Assembly (NCBI GenBank): GCA_964035795.1
Contig: OZ038322.1
Coordinates: 4,282,427 to 4,346,426 of the forward strand
Direction of reading: 5' to 3'
From: Pterobdella sp. o SKG-2022
Lineage: Eukaryota > Annelida > Clitellata > Hirudinida > Piscicolidae
Length of the DNA stretch: 64,000 nucleotides
Positions 28,265-40,014 of the stretch are shown here, piece after piece. Each line of letters starts with the position of its first letter. Position 1 is the first letter of the stretch. The notes under the pieces were generated by a model. The model saw only the letters and a program-made list of their open reading frames with translations. It had not been told where the DNA came from and ran no database searches. The translations under genes and the position numbers were made by a program.

Positions 28265-30650
28265 GAAAATCAGGAACAGGGTATAAAGTTGCTCGTTGTG
28301 TATTCCACACATAGAGTGGAAAACTGACAGCGGAGGATGAAGGTTTTATTAGTTTGACTTTTCCTTTTAACTTTCTTTGCCCTATTTCTAATACACAAGT
28401 GAGATCTTGTGTTTGTGGATGACTGCGTACTTGCAGCCCTGAACGAACCAGACCTTCAGAAGTTACTCAGCAGTCAGAGTGAAACAGCAAAAGTTTATGG
28501 CTCAACGAGCAACTGATAAAATGATGGTATTGCACCAACCGCTATCAGAAACTATATCTTTTCAGTCAAATACTCTAGTAGATGATGTAGCATTGAAAAC
28601 AGTGGATAATTTCAGCTAACTGAGAGATTGGGACTTTTCAATTTGCAGTATGGATCAAGAGGTTTGTAACAAAAGAGCAAAAAGTTAAAAATCAAGGTTG
28701 CAGTTTATAAAGCAGTTGTTGTCAAATCCTTTCTTTATGGTCTTGAGATGAACTCTGTAGAAAAACAAACAAATGCTTCAAGCCAGTTCTATTATCGATT
28801 TTCACGTAGGGTCATGGGAATGTTATGAATAGACAGAATTCCAAACAGTTAAGTGCTTGACAAGGTGGGCTTACCTGGTATAGAAGCATTCATCTGAAAG
28901 CTGAGATGTCATACAGATGAAGGATGCAAGAACTTTGAAGGTGTTGTCTTTATATAAGCTTGCTTCTATACCAGGAAAAATTGACGTCTAAGAAAACACT
29001 ACAAAGACTGACTTCAAGTCTCAATGTGTTTCTACAACACTGTTAAAACCATGCCACAGACCGAAACGCATGGAGTTCAACTCTTCATGGAGACGTTGAT
29101 GCTTTCTTTACAAGAAAATTAGAGCAGAAAGGAATAAAAAGTATAAAAACATAAAATGTGATTTTGAAGATTATCTACTTGAAGTGTGGTCGCTTGTGAG
29201 TGTTCTTTTTTGGATAAAGACCTCATGGAAAGAGTTATTGACTGCTTCTACGCAGGTTTTTTATATATATCTACGTGTATGTTTAAAGATACCGTCAAAG
29301 ATAACCTATACCGGTGGGCGGAGTATTTGGCAAGATTCACGGATAACCGCTGGACACTCAGAGTGACTCATTGGTATCCATGTGGAAACAAAAGAAGAAG
29401 AGCCAGACCAAAAACAAGATGGGTTGATCTTCTGAAAAAATGCTATAGAGTCAACCGGATGGTTGTGGCAAATGACAAAAAGCAGGCAGAGATGTCAAGA
29501 AAGGGATTCCTTCAATAGGAGTGAGGCGACATCAATCACCAGCCCTAATATTAATAAAAATGTTTGTTTCGAGTGTGCTTCACGATATGAATATAATTAA
29601 ATTATTTTTGCAAGTCAAAAAGAAGTTGAAGAGGTTTTGAAGGTTGTGCTTTTTTGAGCCTAGTAGCTAAATTATTTGATTTGGAGCACTGCTTCAAAGT
29701 TTATTTAAATGTCGCAAATCCACGTTAATGGAGCAGTTTCTTGGAACTGAGTTATTTTAAGACAGTGTCTTATGTTGATTAACTTTTTGAATTTCATTAG
29801 ATATTTCATTTAAAATTTGAAAAATCCAAAATTAATAATCTTTATTAAACTACAGTTTTCGTGATATCATCATCACAACTGCCATCTGAAGACATGGAAA
29901 AACATGGCCTTTCAATAAAGGTGAATAATTTCATTTTTTAGTTTTAATAGAAATTTTACCAAATTTTTATCAAATACTTTAATAGAAACTGCTATTATTT
30001 CAAGGAGGTTCACCTTGGAAACGGGAAAGACATTCAGTAATAGAGTCCCACTTTTAATCAGTCTAACAGAGGACCCATATCCGTAGGCACACTGTTTAAA
30101 ATAGATTTAGTTTCAAATCTTCATTGATTTATGCACATTTTCAATTGTTTATTAAAATTATATTTTTGATGATAATAATACTTTTACGTGCGAATCTATT
30201 CAGAGTTCTATTATTATTAGTCATTGTAAGGTACACAGTTTGCAGACAAAGTTTGCTGCAGAGGCGCTTTTTTGAATGTCATTTTTTCGTTTTTATTCAA
30301 ACCCAGCTGAAAATATATCACATCTTCAAAAAGAAGCTTCAACACAGCTTTGGAAAAAAATGAAAAAGCTTGAAGCTTTAAATGAATTAATAGTTACTTG
30401 CAAAAAGCCTGCTAGTTATGATTGCTCAGTTAACACTTTTAAACTGTATATTTTTTTGCATTAACAACCATCTCTAATAACAGAAAGATGACTGGGATTT
30501 TTATTGGATTGGGATAGACAAATTATACTACAGGGAATGAAAGTTTTATATTATAAGCTTTGATGATTTTTTATCTTCTATTCTAGGATCCGCAAGTACT
30601 CTATTAATTCTTTATGATCGAGATACTTAATAACAGCCAAAAATATCTCA
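28265..30650 (+). pseudogene. Broken second copy of PBLD (relics of exons 4, 6, 7, 8 and 9)
   Basis: Near 28275-28400 is a clear copy of PBLD exon 4, including its acceptor (GAACAGG), the string CTCGTTGTGTATTCCACACA and the donor CACAAGTGAG. It reads a stop (ACATAGAGTGG) where exon 4 reads ACATTGAGTGG. A possible exon 6 relic (KTFSNRVPLLISL) lies near 30025. An exon 7 relic (MKKLEALNELIVTCKKPA) lies near 30360-30420. An exon 8 relic (KDDWDFYWIGIDK, with the central residues lost) lies near 30485, and an exon 9 relic (GSASTLLILYD after TTCTAG) lies near 30588. Order and orientation match the intact gene about 4 kb upstream, so this is a decayed tandem duplicate. A LINE sits between the exon 4 and exon 6 relics. 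Exons 1-3 and 10 were not found. Confidence 0.8.
28405..29525 (+). mobile_element. Degenerate LINE inside the PBLD pseudogene
   Basis: It starts with FVDDCVLAALNE near 28412 (the (F/Y)xDD active-site box of reverse transcriptase). It continues through many stops and frameshifts and ends with a clear LINE C-terminal block near 29330-29500: DNRWTLRVTHWYP, then KRRRARPKTRWVDLL. The 5' part of the element, including the endonuclease and fingers, is missing. Confidence 0.75.
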
Positions 30651-30764
30651 TCTTTTTCCAACGTTTAATAAAAGTTCTTCACACGGAGTAGTTCTATGTG
30701 AAACCTATTAGTGTGAATAAGAAAAATTATTTTATTTAAAGATAAAAATGTAATACAGATATTT

Positions 30765-31025
30765 TGATTGTACGACTGAGGGTCTTTTTTCTGACCTATA
30801 CTTATAAAGTGTACAAAACAAAGAATAATATTATTAAATATAGAACAATGAATTTAAATTATTATACTATCGAATATATAAAGAAAATTTTTAATTTGAA
30901 ACTTACTTTATTGATTAAATGAAATTTTATAAAATAAAATTAATCAATTTTGTCGGGTTATTTTCAACTTTAGCAGTTTTATAGGGTTTTTTAAACTTTG
31001 TCATTTTGTTAAAATTCCTTCTATT
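30765..31025 (+). repeat. Left end of the GACTGAGGGTC MITE family, partial copy
   Basis: ATTGTACGACTGAGGGTC followed by about 240 bases closely matches 40964-41170, including the run GTGTACAAAACAAAGAATAA and the string TTGTCGGGTTATTTT/TTGGTCGGGTTTTTT. The right terminal repeat seen in the 41-kb copy is not present nearby. Confidence 0.75.
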
Positions 31026-31315
31026 TGCGGTAATTTCTGTCAATGATGATTTTATTTATTTAACTTAGAATATTCAGAAAATTATTTATTTACATTAGTT
31101 TAATTGACTGGTTTAAATATAAATGAAGAATTTTGAATAAAGTAATTGCTAAATTCATATTATTTTGTTAACGAGTTAGCCTACGATAAAATTGTATAAA
31201 GAGTAATACAGCATTTTAAACTTTATTGAATTGTGAAGTTTTTCGAAACTAATCATCAGGCATCATCATAATGTTTCATCATCAGGCTATAATAATACAT
31301 TCAAAAAATCTTATA

Positions 31316-32010
31316 TCAAGTCAAACAATTCGTAAACAAAGTTAATTTTCTAATGTCAATCTGGTCATTCAAACTAGGGCTAAATATTTTGATATAATAG
31401 GCCTCTAGAGTTGTTCTCTTCCTAATGTCCAACAAAGATTTGTGCAGTATTTCCCAACAGAAAGAGTGCGATGGATTCTCTAAAAAGGTGTTTAGCCAGT
31501 TCCGACTTACCCTGGCGATATTCATCCTCCTTCCAACGTACCACAGCATTCCTCAGAGTCTCTCCAATGTAAGTTTTGGAGCAAGAGCATGTACCCTTGT
31601 AAATGACACTATGAGGATGGGATATTTTATCCTTCAAAGGAAAGAGTAATCTCATCAGGCTGGTCATCTACGAAAAGTTAACTTTAACTCTAAAACTGGT
31701 GAACTCCTCTATGTTATTGATTACTTTGAAAAGCATCGTCTCATTTCTTGGATAATAGAGCACTTTCAGATGTAGGTGAATCCTCTCATCATATATGTTC
31801 TTAGAAATCAGATAATTATCCTTGGGCTTAAAGAAGATCGAAATCTGCGACTTGAAAAAATTGATAGGATAACCGGCTTTTAAATATTTCATTACGATCC
31901 GGTTAGTTTCTTCGGCAAAACAAGATCAAAGTTTTTCACTTCTATGAAGGTCATTTTTGATGACACACTTCTTGGCACTTGAGAAGAGTAATGAAACAGA
32001 AGTTTCGTGC
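31316..32010 (-). mobile_element. Penelope-like element fragment with GIY-YIG endonuclease domain
   Basis: On the minus strand the order is: an HYSSQVPRSV string near 31980, a KYLKAGYPINFF block near 31890-31850 (reverse transcriptase thumb/linker), then VIYKGTCSCSKTYIGETLR near 31615-31555. The last holds the GIY-YIG motif variant with C-x-C and YIGET. It is followed by SELAKHLF and, in another frame, NPSHSFCWEIL and LEAYYIKIFSPSLN. This is the reverse transcriptase to GIY-YIG architecture of Penelope-like elements, in two or three frames. The upstream reverse transcriptase core was not found. It is a dead 3' fragment. Confidence 0.8.
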
Positions 32011-32689
32011 TTTTATGTTCATATTATTTTGTTATACTAATGGAGATGCTAATGGATTATTTGATGATGCTTTCAGCTTCTTGAAAGTCAAGATATGTAA
32101 ATGTCATTTCAATGATTTAATGGTTAATAATAAATTTTTTAATGCTCAACTTCTTAACCTTATTACATGATAAAGTTGTAAGACTTAGAAAAGGTAATCG
32201 CACTTGTTAGACATGCAATTGTGGATGTTGGAAGAAAGCTATCATACAGCATAGAAAAACTGATTGAATTATTTCTAGTGCTTTTATTGTATACCCTAAT
32301 ACTATAGAGTGTTTAAAAAATTGGATTAAAATAAATGATTGAAGTTTTTTTGAATATCTCATAAACAAATTTCAAATTTCTTCTACATGATCAAACAATG
32401 TCAATGGGGTGTTGAATGAATAAGTTTATAAATATAAACAATTTTATATTTCTTTTGATGAAAATGATTATTTATTCATAAAATTTCAACCTTTTGTCTT
32501 CCTCTCTTTCACAAGCTCATGCTTTGATTCTTTTACTCACATTGATTATTTCTACAGTTTTCATTTGTCATCATTTGCTTCTTGTTTATACCTTGAACAA
32601 TTGAAGCAAAATCCTAGAACTACCTAATTTGAGAATAAATTCAGTGAAATAGTAATTTTAATATAAAAGATCATCAAAAGCTCAAATAT

Positions 32690-33130
32690 GATGGAACATA
32701 TACAGAACAGACGCTTCGAGCTTATGCTAAAAATATTGAATAGCTTTAGGTGCGAGCCAATAGTTAATGAACCAATCATAGAGTTTCAAAAAAATTGTGC
32801 AAGTACTGAAATAATCATTTTTTTAGAGTCGTATCTGAATAAAACTATTTTTTTGTTATTTGAAAAAAAAATATCTATTTCATTTCGAAGAACACTATAT
32901 TTTAAAAAATTGATTTGCATACACTTGGATCGAACTTTGTAAAATTCGTAAATATCTAAAATTTTTGATGCATTAATATTTTTATGAAAAAAAACTAACA
33001 TTTTTCAACTAACAAAGCTTTTATCACAATTCGTAAATATTTATGCATTTTGATACACGAATATGTTCCAAAAAAAACTATTTTTCAACTAACAAAGCCT
33101 ATGATTGGTCCAATCTGCTCACTCCTTAAA
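32690..33130 (-). repeat. Inverted copy of the interior of the 41-kb MITE
   Basis: The plus strand here is the reverse complement of about 41190-41440. Shared strings include AATATTGAATAGCTTTAGG, GAACCAATCATAGAGTT, TTTTTCAACTAACAAAGC and AAGCCTATGATTGGTCCAA. Neither terminal inverted repeat is present. Confidence 0.7.
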
Positions 33131-33369
33131 GGTGATAAACAAATGAAACGACGCTTGAAACTTCTTTATACAGAAGATATAAAACAGTTTGAAGTTTTCA
33201 AAATGAATTTCATATATGATAAAATGAAACACTTGTTTTAAACTCAGGTACAAAACTTTTCATTGTATTATAAAATTATCAACAAGAAAACTTCATTTTC
33301 ACCTTTAAAATTTTCTCAAATGAAGATCAATACAACTTTAATAAAATAGCTATTGTAACGTTAAATATC

Positions 33370-35846
33370 AGCCAACCTCACTTGGCAAACATTTAAAGCC
33401 TTGAACTCCGACCATCTTCCCATCCCCATCACATTCAAAAAAAAATATAAAATACCCACAACTAAACCCCTCAGAACCCTCACTAACTACAAGAAAGCCA
33501 ACTGACCCCAATTCACCAAACACATAGAACAAACCCTCAAAAACACCCCTCTCCACGAAGACCCCCACACAACTAACCACCTCATCACAAACGCCATACT
33601 CACATCAGACCGAATAAACATCCCTGAAGGAATAATAAAACCCATCTACACCCCACTCCCCGAAAGCATCACTACACTCATATCGAAACGAAACCACACC
33701 AGAACCCTCAATAACAAAGATCCCTCACTACCCACACTCAACCAACACATCACCCACCTCATTCAATAACACAAAAAAAAATGGGAAGAGCACCTGAAAG
33801 CTGACTGGGACCACAAGAAAAAATTTCACATCTTATGGTCTACAGTAAAGGCCCTCAACCCCAAAAAACCTACAACTCCCACCAACACAACAACAAAACA
33901 GCCCACACAGACACACAAAAAGCCAACACACTAAACAAATATTTTAAATCAACCACAAAACACTCCTCCAACCCCACTCACAGAATAACAAACAAATCAC
34001 CAAATCACTCACGTCTATCCCAATAACAATCACCGAATCAGATACCATCCTCGCTATAAAACAATCTAAAATTAACAACTTCTCAAGACCAGACAATATC
34101 AACATCAAACATCTCAAACACCTACGACCAATAGCCATCAAACCCCTAACCAACCTCTACAACATCACAATCAACACAAACACCCTACCCCAAATATGGA
34201 AAATCTCCAAAATCATCTTCATCGCCAACCCAACAAAAACCCTTTTCTCCCCTCCTCATACAGACCATTAGCCCTACTCTCTTCCATAGCAAAAACTCTA
34301 GAAAAAATCATCCTCCTACACATCACCACTAATATAATCCTCCCAGCACACTAACATGGCTTCAGAGCCGCACACTCTACCACCACAGCCCTACATCAAA
34401 TCAATAACACCATACTCACTGGTTTCAACAAAAAAAAACCCTCCCATAGAACAATCCTCACCGCCCTCGATATGACCAAAGCATTCGACACGGTCAACAT
34501 CCACCAACTTATCCACAAAATACACAACACCCACATTCCTACAATAATAATCAAATTCTTGGCCAACTACCTAAAAAGCCGCCGACAATACACCTCATAC
34601 AACAATCACACATTAAAACACACAAACATCAAAGCAGGTGTCTCCCAAGGGGGCGTCCTATCACACACTCTCTTCAACATATACCTCTCAGACATACTAC
34701 TCCCCAAAATCAGCTCACTCAACCCATCACCTACGCAGACGACATCACCATAACATCATCCCACCCCAACACTAACACAGACACCCAGAACCTCCTTCCA
34801 TATCTCAATGAAATACACACATGGGCTCACAATAACAACCTACAAATCAACCCTACCAAAACTACATCAACTCTCATGACCCCTGACCCATCAGAATATA
34901 ACAAACCCCTGAACATCCACATCAACAACACTCCTATCCCCACCACCTCCAACCCCACCATCCTTGGCTTAACTTTTGACCCCAAACTTACATACTCCAT
35001 TCACACAGATAACACCATCACTAAAGCAAAAAAAACACTCAATCTCCTAAAACTCCTCACATCAACACACTGGGGAAAAAGCAAAGAAACACTCATCACC
35101 ACATACAAACATTATTTCTTCCCATCATCGAATACGCCAACACCATCTGGTCACCCATCACCTCCGTCAACAAACTCCAAAAAATCCAAAACGCAGCCTT
35201 GAGAACAATCACTGGCTGCACCCTAGACACCAACACCCAACACCTCCACTCAGAGACCAAAATCCTCCCACTCCAAAACCATCTCAAACTTCACGCATCA
35301 CAACTCACACAAAATGCCTCCCACCCCACTCATCCCTTACACCCACTCACCACACAAGAAGCCCACCCCAGATACAAAAAACAATCCACATTCAACAACA
35401 TCAACTACACCCTAAACATACTCTCCTCCACCCAGACCACCTCTCACACAAATAAAAAACAACATGAAAACAATACACACAAAAATAGTTCATGACTACA
35501 TATCATCCACTCACAACAAAATCCTCAGCAAGCAACCCCCACCCATTCATGAATCAGAAACCACTCTAGACCACCACACTCGCCGCACTCTCGCCCAACT
35601 CAGATCAAACAAATCACCTTTCATCCTTTCATACCTCAACAAAATCTTACCCTCATCTCACCTCTCACCTTCATGCCCACTCTGCCAAACACACATTTAC
35701 GACACCCCTCACTTCTTCATCTGCCCCAAAATAAGTACCACACTGGGCCCCCGCGAGAGCAGCTGAGCTTCTCGACCACTAAACGGTTTTGATGGAGACA
35801 TGAGGAGCACCCAACAAGACTAGGGTGCTCGGGGTAAAAAAAAAAA
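33370..35846 (+). mobile_element. A+C-rich LINE (Jockey-like), 5'-truncated, with A11 tail
   Basis: Plus-strand frames give LNSDHLPIPITF at about 33400 (the last endonuclease motif, SDH). Next comes the reverse transcriptase: YRPLALLSSIAKTLEK near 34260, TALDMTKAFDTVN near 34460-34500 and AGVSQGGVLSHTLFNIYLSD near 34635-34695. The C-terminal tail has TLAQLRSNKSP and a Cys-His knuckle (CPLCQTHIYDTPHFFICPK) near 35680-35730. Stops and frameshifts break it into several pieces. It ends in eleven A residues at 35836-35846. The coding strand is depleted in G and T and very rich in C and A, unlike all neighbouring sequence. Confidence 0.85.
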
Positions 35847-35848
35847 GA

Positions 35849-36690
35849 ACTGTTTGACAGTGTCAGCGTACAGGTCCGCTGTAAGGTTTAAAATGAACAG
35901 CTCACATTTATTGGAGTTGATTTGAAGGCCGATCTCTTTGAAAGCGTTAATTATTTTTGTTGCATTGTTAAAAACAGAGCTAGCCTGACCACCAATTGTG
36001 GCATCGTCCAAGTACCAAATGTTCAACTCCGATGACACGTTCTTGGCAATTTTGTCGACGGCCAACGCGAAAAGTGCTGGGCCTAGAGGGTCGCCTTGTT
36101 GAATACCCATTGAAGAAGGAATGCAGTGTTTGCCAGCAGTGGACGGATTGGAGTAGGCTTCGTTAACTAAAAAGTACAAGGACGGGTAACGAGTGGCTAT
36201 CTCGCCAATAAACGTTTTACATTCAATAGAATTGAAGGCGTTAGAAACATCGAGTTTCCAAAGCACCTTGGGATCGACTGAGTGGTTATTAAATGATCGA
36301 GTAGCATGGACGGCTGACTCACACCCCAAACAGACGCCGACGCCCAACTGACAAGGTGACAAATCCTCTCTGAGCGAGTTCATGACTTAATGCAGAGATA
36401 ATTTGGAAAACAAACGACGAAAGGTGTTTCCAACGGCTATAGGGCGTATACCACCATCTTTCTTTTGAAGGGCGTACAGATGGGCACCAAAGAACAAGTG
36501 CCTAATAGGGTCCGGGATTTTAGTTGATGAAACGAAAGAAGCAAATCGAGAGATGGACCGAAGAACCGAATTCGCACTCGCTCCCAAGGAGAGAAATATT
36601 ATGCCCTTCAAATGTTGAGGGCGAAGTGAATCAGGTTTAGAACCCGAACCGTTAAGAAAAGAGAAGATCGCTTTCCTAACCGAAGACTGT
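35849..36690 (-). mobile_element. Reverse transcriptase fragment of a second LINE-type element
   Basis: The minus strand reads IPDPIRHLFFGAHLYALQKK and DGGIRPIAVGNTFRRL (36611-36387). A stop at 36387-36389 closes this frame. The sequence continues from the ATG at 36383 in a different frame with LGCESAVHATRSF, a catalytic KLDVSNAFNSI, SMGIQQGDPLGPALFALA and the active-site string WYLDDATIGG. It is cut short where the A11 tail of the neighbouring LINE abuts. Base composition is more GC-rich than the surroundings. The type is not resolved; it is not the same family as the other LINEs here. Confidence 0.8.
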
Positions 36691-37149
36691 CATAACTGGT
36701 GCTCGTGCTCATAGTCAATCAGCATTTATATTACTAATGGTTTGTACGAAGCTTAAAAACTGAAAGTTTTGAAGAATAATTGATGAATTTAAATGATGGT
36801 TAAGTAGAAGCTTTTTTTCAAACTTTCCGAGTTTAACCAAAGATAATAGAATCGAATAAAAATTTGTTTTGTAAAATTTAGTTTTAAATCGGGTAAATAT
36901 GCCAAAAAAATTCGATAATTGAAAATTTAGTTACGAATATTTACAAATATGAATTGTTATATGGAATATTTTGAAATATCAAAATAGCAAAAAACAACAT
37001 AATCTTTGTTCATATAACATATTAACCTTTTGTATTGTTGTTCTTAGAGGTTAATAAATAACTTTTTTGGATTAATGAAGATCAGATCTACCTCTGAATA
37101 GTAAAAACAGTATTGGTAAATAGTTTTAGCATTGTATTTTTGCTTTATA

Positions 37150-37345
37150 AAAGAGCCGGCCTAAGGTCCTCTACTCGCTCTCAGCTCTTCATCATCTTTC
37201 TTACGCTAAAACTGCTTTTTCTTTATCTGGTCCATTTCTATGGAACTCTTTTGCTCTTTATCTTAAACCTTCTCCCTATCCTATTTCTCTTAAGAATTTG
37301 AAGACTTATTTTTATAAGCAGTTCATAGCAGAACGCCTCTGAACG
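37150..37345 (+). mobile_element. LINE 3'-end relic
   Basis: Near 37215-37320 a plus-strand frame gives SGPFLWNSFALYLKP then ISLKNLKTYFYKQF. This is the arrangement (WN-S-L then FKxxLKTxLF) found at the C-terminus of many LINE reverse transcriptase ORFs. It is followed by a short 3' tail with GCGTAAGAGGCGC. Confidence 0.55.
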
Positions 37346-37689
37346 ACGCGTAAGAGGCGCTAAATATGTTTTTTACACTATTATTACTTTTATATATTGA
37401 AACCATTGTAATTGTATTATCATTTAATATACTATCATAACCCAATACAACCTATCGAAATTTTACATCTATCAATACATTATTGGGGAAGGTGATAGAA
37501 ATAAATCCAAGCTACGCTCAAAGTAACCGTGCATTTTTCCAAAAAGTTCGTGGTCTAGCGGTGCATACCTTGTTTTGGCACCCTTTTTTTTTCATTTTTT
37601 GTTATTATAATATGTTTCAAAAATTAACAGACATATTGAAAACTTGTAAAGCCTTTGAACAGTTATATCTTCAGGTTTTCTGTTGTCTA

Positions 37690-38460
37690 AATGCAGAGTT
37701 TTTGAAGTAAGCTAGGCTAATTGCTCTTCTAAATGTAATCAAATCCGTTTTCGAGCTTGCGTATCACTTTCCTTGTTTGACCAATTATGGATTTTTTGAG
37801 ATTTCATTACTGTCATGTCCAGCATTATTGTGAACATTGACCAATCCCATTTTTAGCTTTTATTGTTGTGGCATATTTGCTTACCCATTAATCTGGTTTA
37901 TCCACTCCACACATATTTGAGCTTAATTTTTTGAATACATTAGGCCGTGGAACTAAACCTTTGGTTATAATTTATTTTTCCAACGAGTTACTTGATCAAT
38001 AACTTCAGCTGTATCATAATTTGTTCCAGTGTTTGCCACAGTATTATCTAGCCACCTCACAATTAAAATTTCTTCATTGGTATCGAAACTATAGTTGTGA
38101 CCGCCTCCTTTATGCTTATTCATTGTTTTTTTGTCGGTCAAAAGATCTTTTCTTGATCTTTCATTTTGTATATTCCCTGTTGCTTAGAAACCAAGACTTT
38201 TCGATGAATCAATAATGGATAACTTGTGAAAAAGTTGTCAAAAAATACAGTATGCGATTAGTGTTCTTCTACCGCATCCAGCATACTCAGAACAACTTGT
38301 GATTCTGGTTGTAGGCCTTTCCGTTGGTCCGATAAGTTTCTACTAAAATACAGATCAAAGTTAGAGCAATAGCTTAAAGAACCGCACAATGCCCAAAAGT
38401 TGTAGCCAAATCTAATTGGATTGCTCCTAAATAAACTGTTTCAGTGTGTGATGTACGAAG
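37690..38460 (-). mobile_element. piggyBac-type transposase relic
   Basis: The minus strand holds, in several frames, TVFFDNFFTSYPLLI (near 38255-38205), FDTNEEILIVRWLDNTVAN (near 38085-38030), a VTRWKNKL string and KWDWSMFTIMLDMTVM (near 37855-37805). Order and motifs match the C-terminal half of piggyBac/PGBD transposases: the DNFFTS block, the RWxDN block, and the KWWW-xxxF block before the last helix. Stops and frameshifts are frequent, so it is inactive. Confidence 0.7.
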
Positions 38461-39366
38461 TATTTTATGAAATTTTGTATCCCTCAATTACAAATATAAA
38501 CTAATATTTACAAAAAGTCATTTTTTTCATTTATTTATCTTTTTTTTATTTTTTGTAATAGCCACCTATTTGAAAATTTAAATCCCACTAAGTATAATGT
38601 ATTTCGTGTAAAACGCCCATTTGCTGAATTTGTGTCATCATGTTCATTGTCTTGTGAGAGTAGTTTGAGAGAGAACAAAAATGGCTGTCCCACTTGCGTG
38701 TGCCAAAGCCCTTGCGAGGTTGGTCTGTTTTAACGGTTTGTGTGGAATAAATTTCTTAGTATTTTTTGGTCGAACGATATAATTTTAAAGCGCTTCTATA
38801 ACTTTTTGGGGGGAACACTAAGTAGCCTTACGTTAGTGAAAGTTGTAGCTATTTTTGATATTACGTTAAAATATCTCTGAAAAGTTATATTACATATTCT
38901 TATTTCACTACAAAATCTTCTCGAAAGGGACTTACTGCCAAAGAAATGAAGTCCAATGCTCTACTACTCCTTGCTATGACGAGTCCACTTGTGGTCAGTT
39001 CAACAGTTATTAACAATATTCATAGAGTTTACCATCGTTTGGCTTTAGAAAACTTTGTGATTTAGGAATGTAAAAGAAGTTTTTTCTTAATTTAATTATA
39101 ATTAACATAATATAGAAAACCATATGGATTGTCTGGATCAAAAAGATGCTGACAATTTTTGTGGCGTTCAATACTTTGTTAAGCTGCAGTGAAATGTCCT
39201 TCAATTTGCATGATGCATTGTGTGAGTGGCTTCAGAAATGATTCAAATGGGTGTCAAACATGCCAATGGGTCGATCCATGCGAGGTAACTGTTTTTTATT
39301 TAAAGGAACCTTCCATGAAATATTCTATAATAATAAATGTTTAAAGTTATATGAATAAATGAGAAC
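38460..39366. other. AT-rich stretch, nothing recognised
   Basis: It may include further decayed transposase sequence upstream (5') of the piggyBac relic, but I cannot identify motifs. No splice-consistent exon was seen. Confidence 0.45.
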
Positions 39367-39474
39367 CACAGTTTTGAAAATGTTGTTTCTAATAATATTT
39401 TTATATTTTGCTCATCTGAATATTCAAGAGAAAAATATAAAAATATTATTAGAAACAACATTTTCAAAACTGTG
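39367..39474. repeat. Perfect 43-bp inverted repeat (hairpin, 22-base loop)
   Basis: Bases 39367-39409 and 39432-39474 are exact reverse complements over 43 positions (starting CACAGTTTTGAAAATG and ending CATTTTCAAAACTGTG). They are separated by a 22-base loop. Complementarity stops sharply at both ends. As RNA this would form a long perfect stem-loop; as DNA a cruciform. Confidence 0.95.
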
Positions 39475-40014
39475 AATTTATTTTGCATAGATCAGCCCTT
39501 GTACTCTTGAGGAGACGTGTGTTGCTGTTGAGGTCAGATGTTTAAAACCTTTCTGCGTTTCCGATGCTAAATGTTTTAAGAAACCATATCCTTGATAGTT
39601 TATGAAGATTTAAAAGTGAAAGATGAACAACGCTTGTTAAGAGTTAGATCATATGCCATTGGTTTTAAAACTGTTGGTAGATTCTTGTTATGGACATTTT
39701 GAAAAATGGTTTAAATAAATCGTTTAAAAATGCAAAAAAAATTTTTTTCAGTTGTTTAAACATCAATGTCACAAAAACAATGTGAGATTCAAATATTAAA
39801 CATGTGGGTTTTTCAATTCAAACTCATTAACAGTTCATTAAAATCCATAAGACTAAGTTTCAAATCACTTTTTGAAACTCAAAACAAGCATTTGAGTGGC
39901 TTTATTCCCTACAAACCATTAAAAAAGTTGAATATCACTCGAACACAATACATTTATTCATTCAAATAAATTTAAAGCGTATCCAAATTAATAAAAATTC
40001 AAGCTGTATAAGAA

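Noticed and set aside
33368..33580. Minus-strand frames rich in Gly, Val and Cys
   Set aside because: They are the complement of the A+C-rich LINE and reflect its composition.
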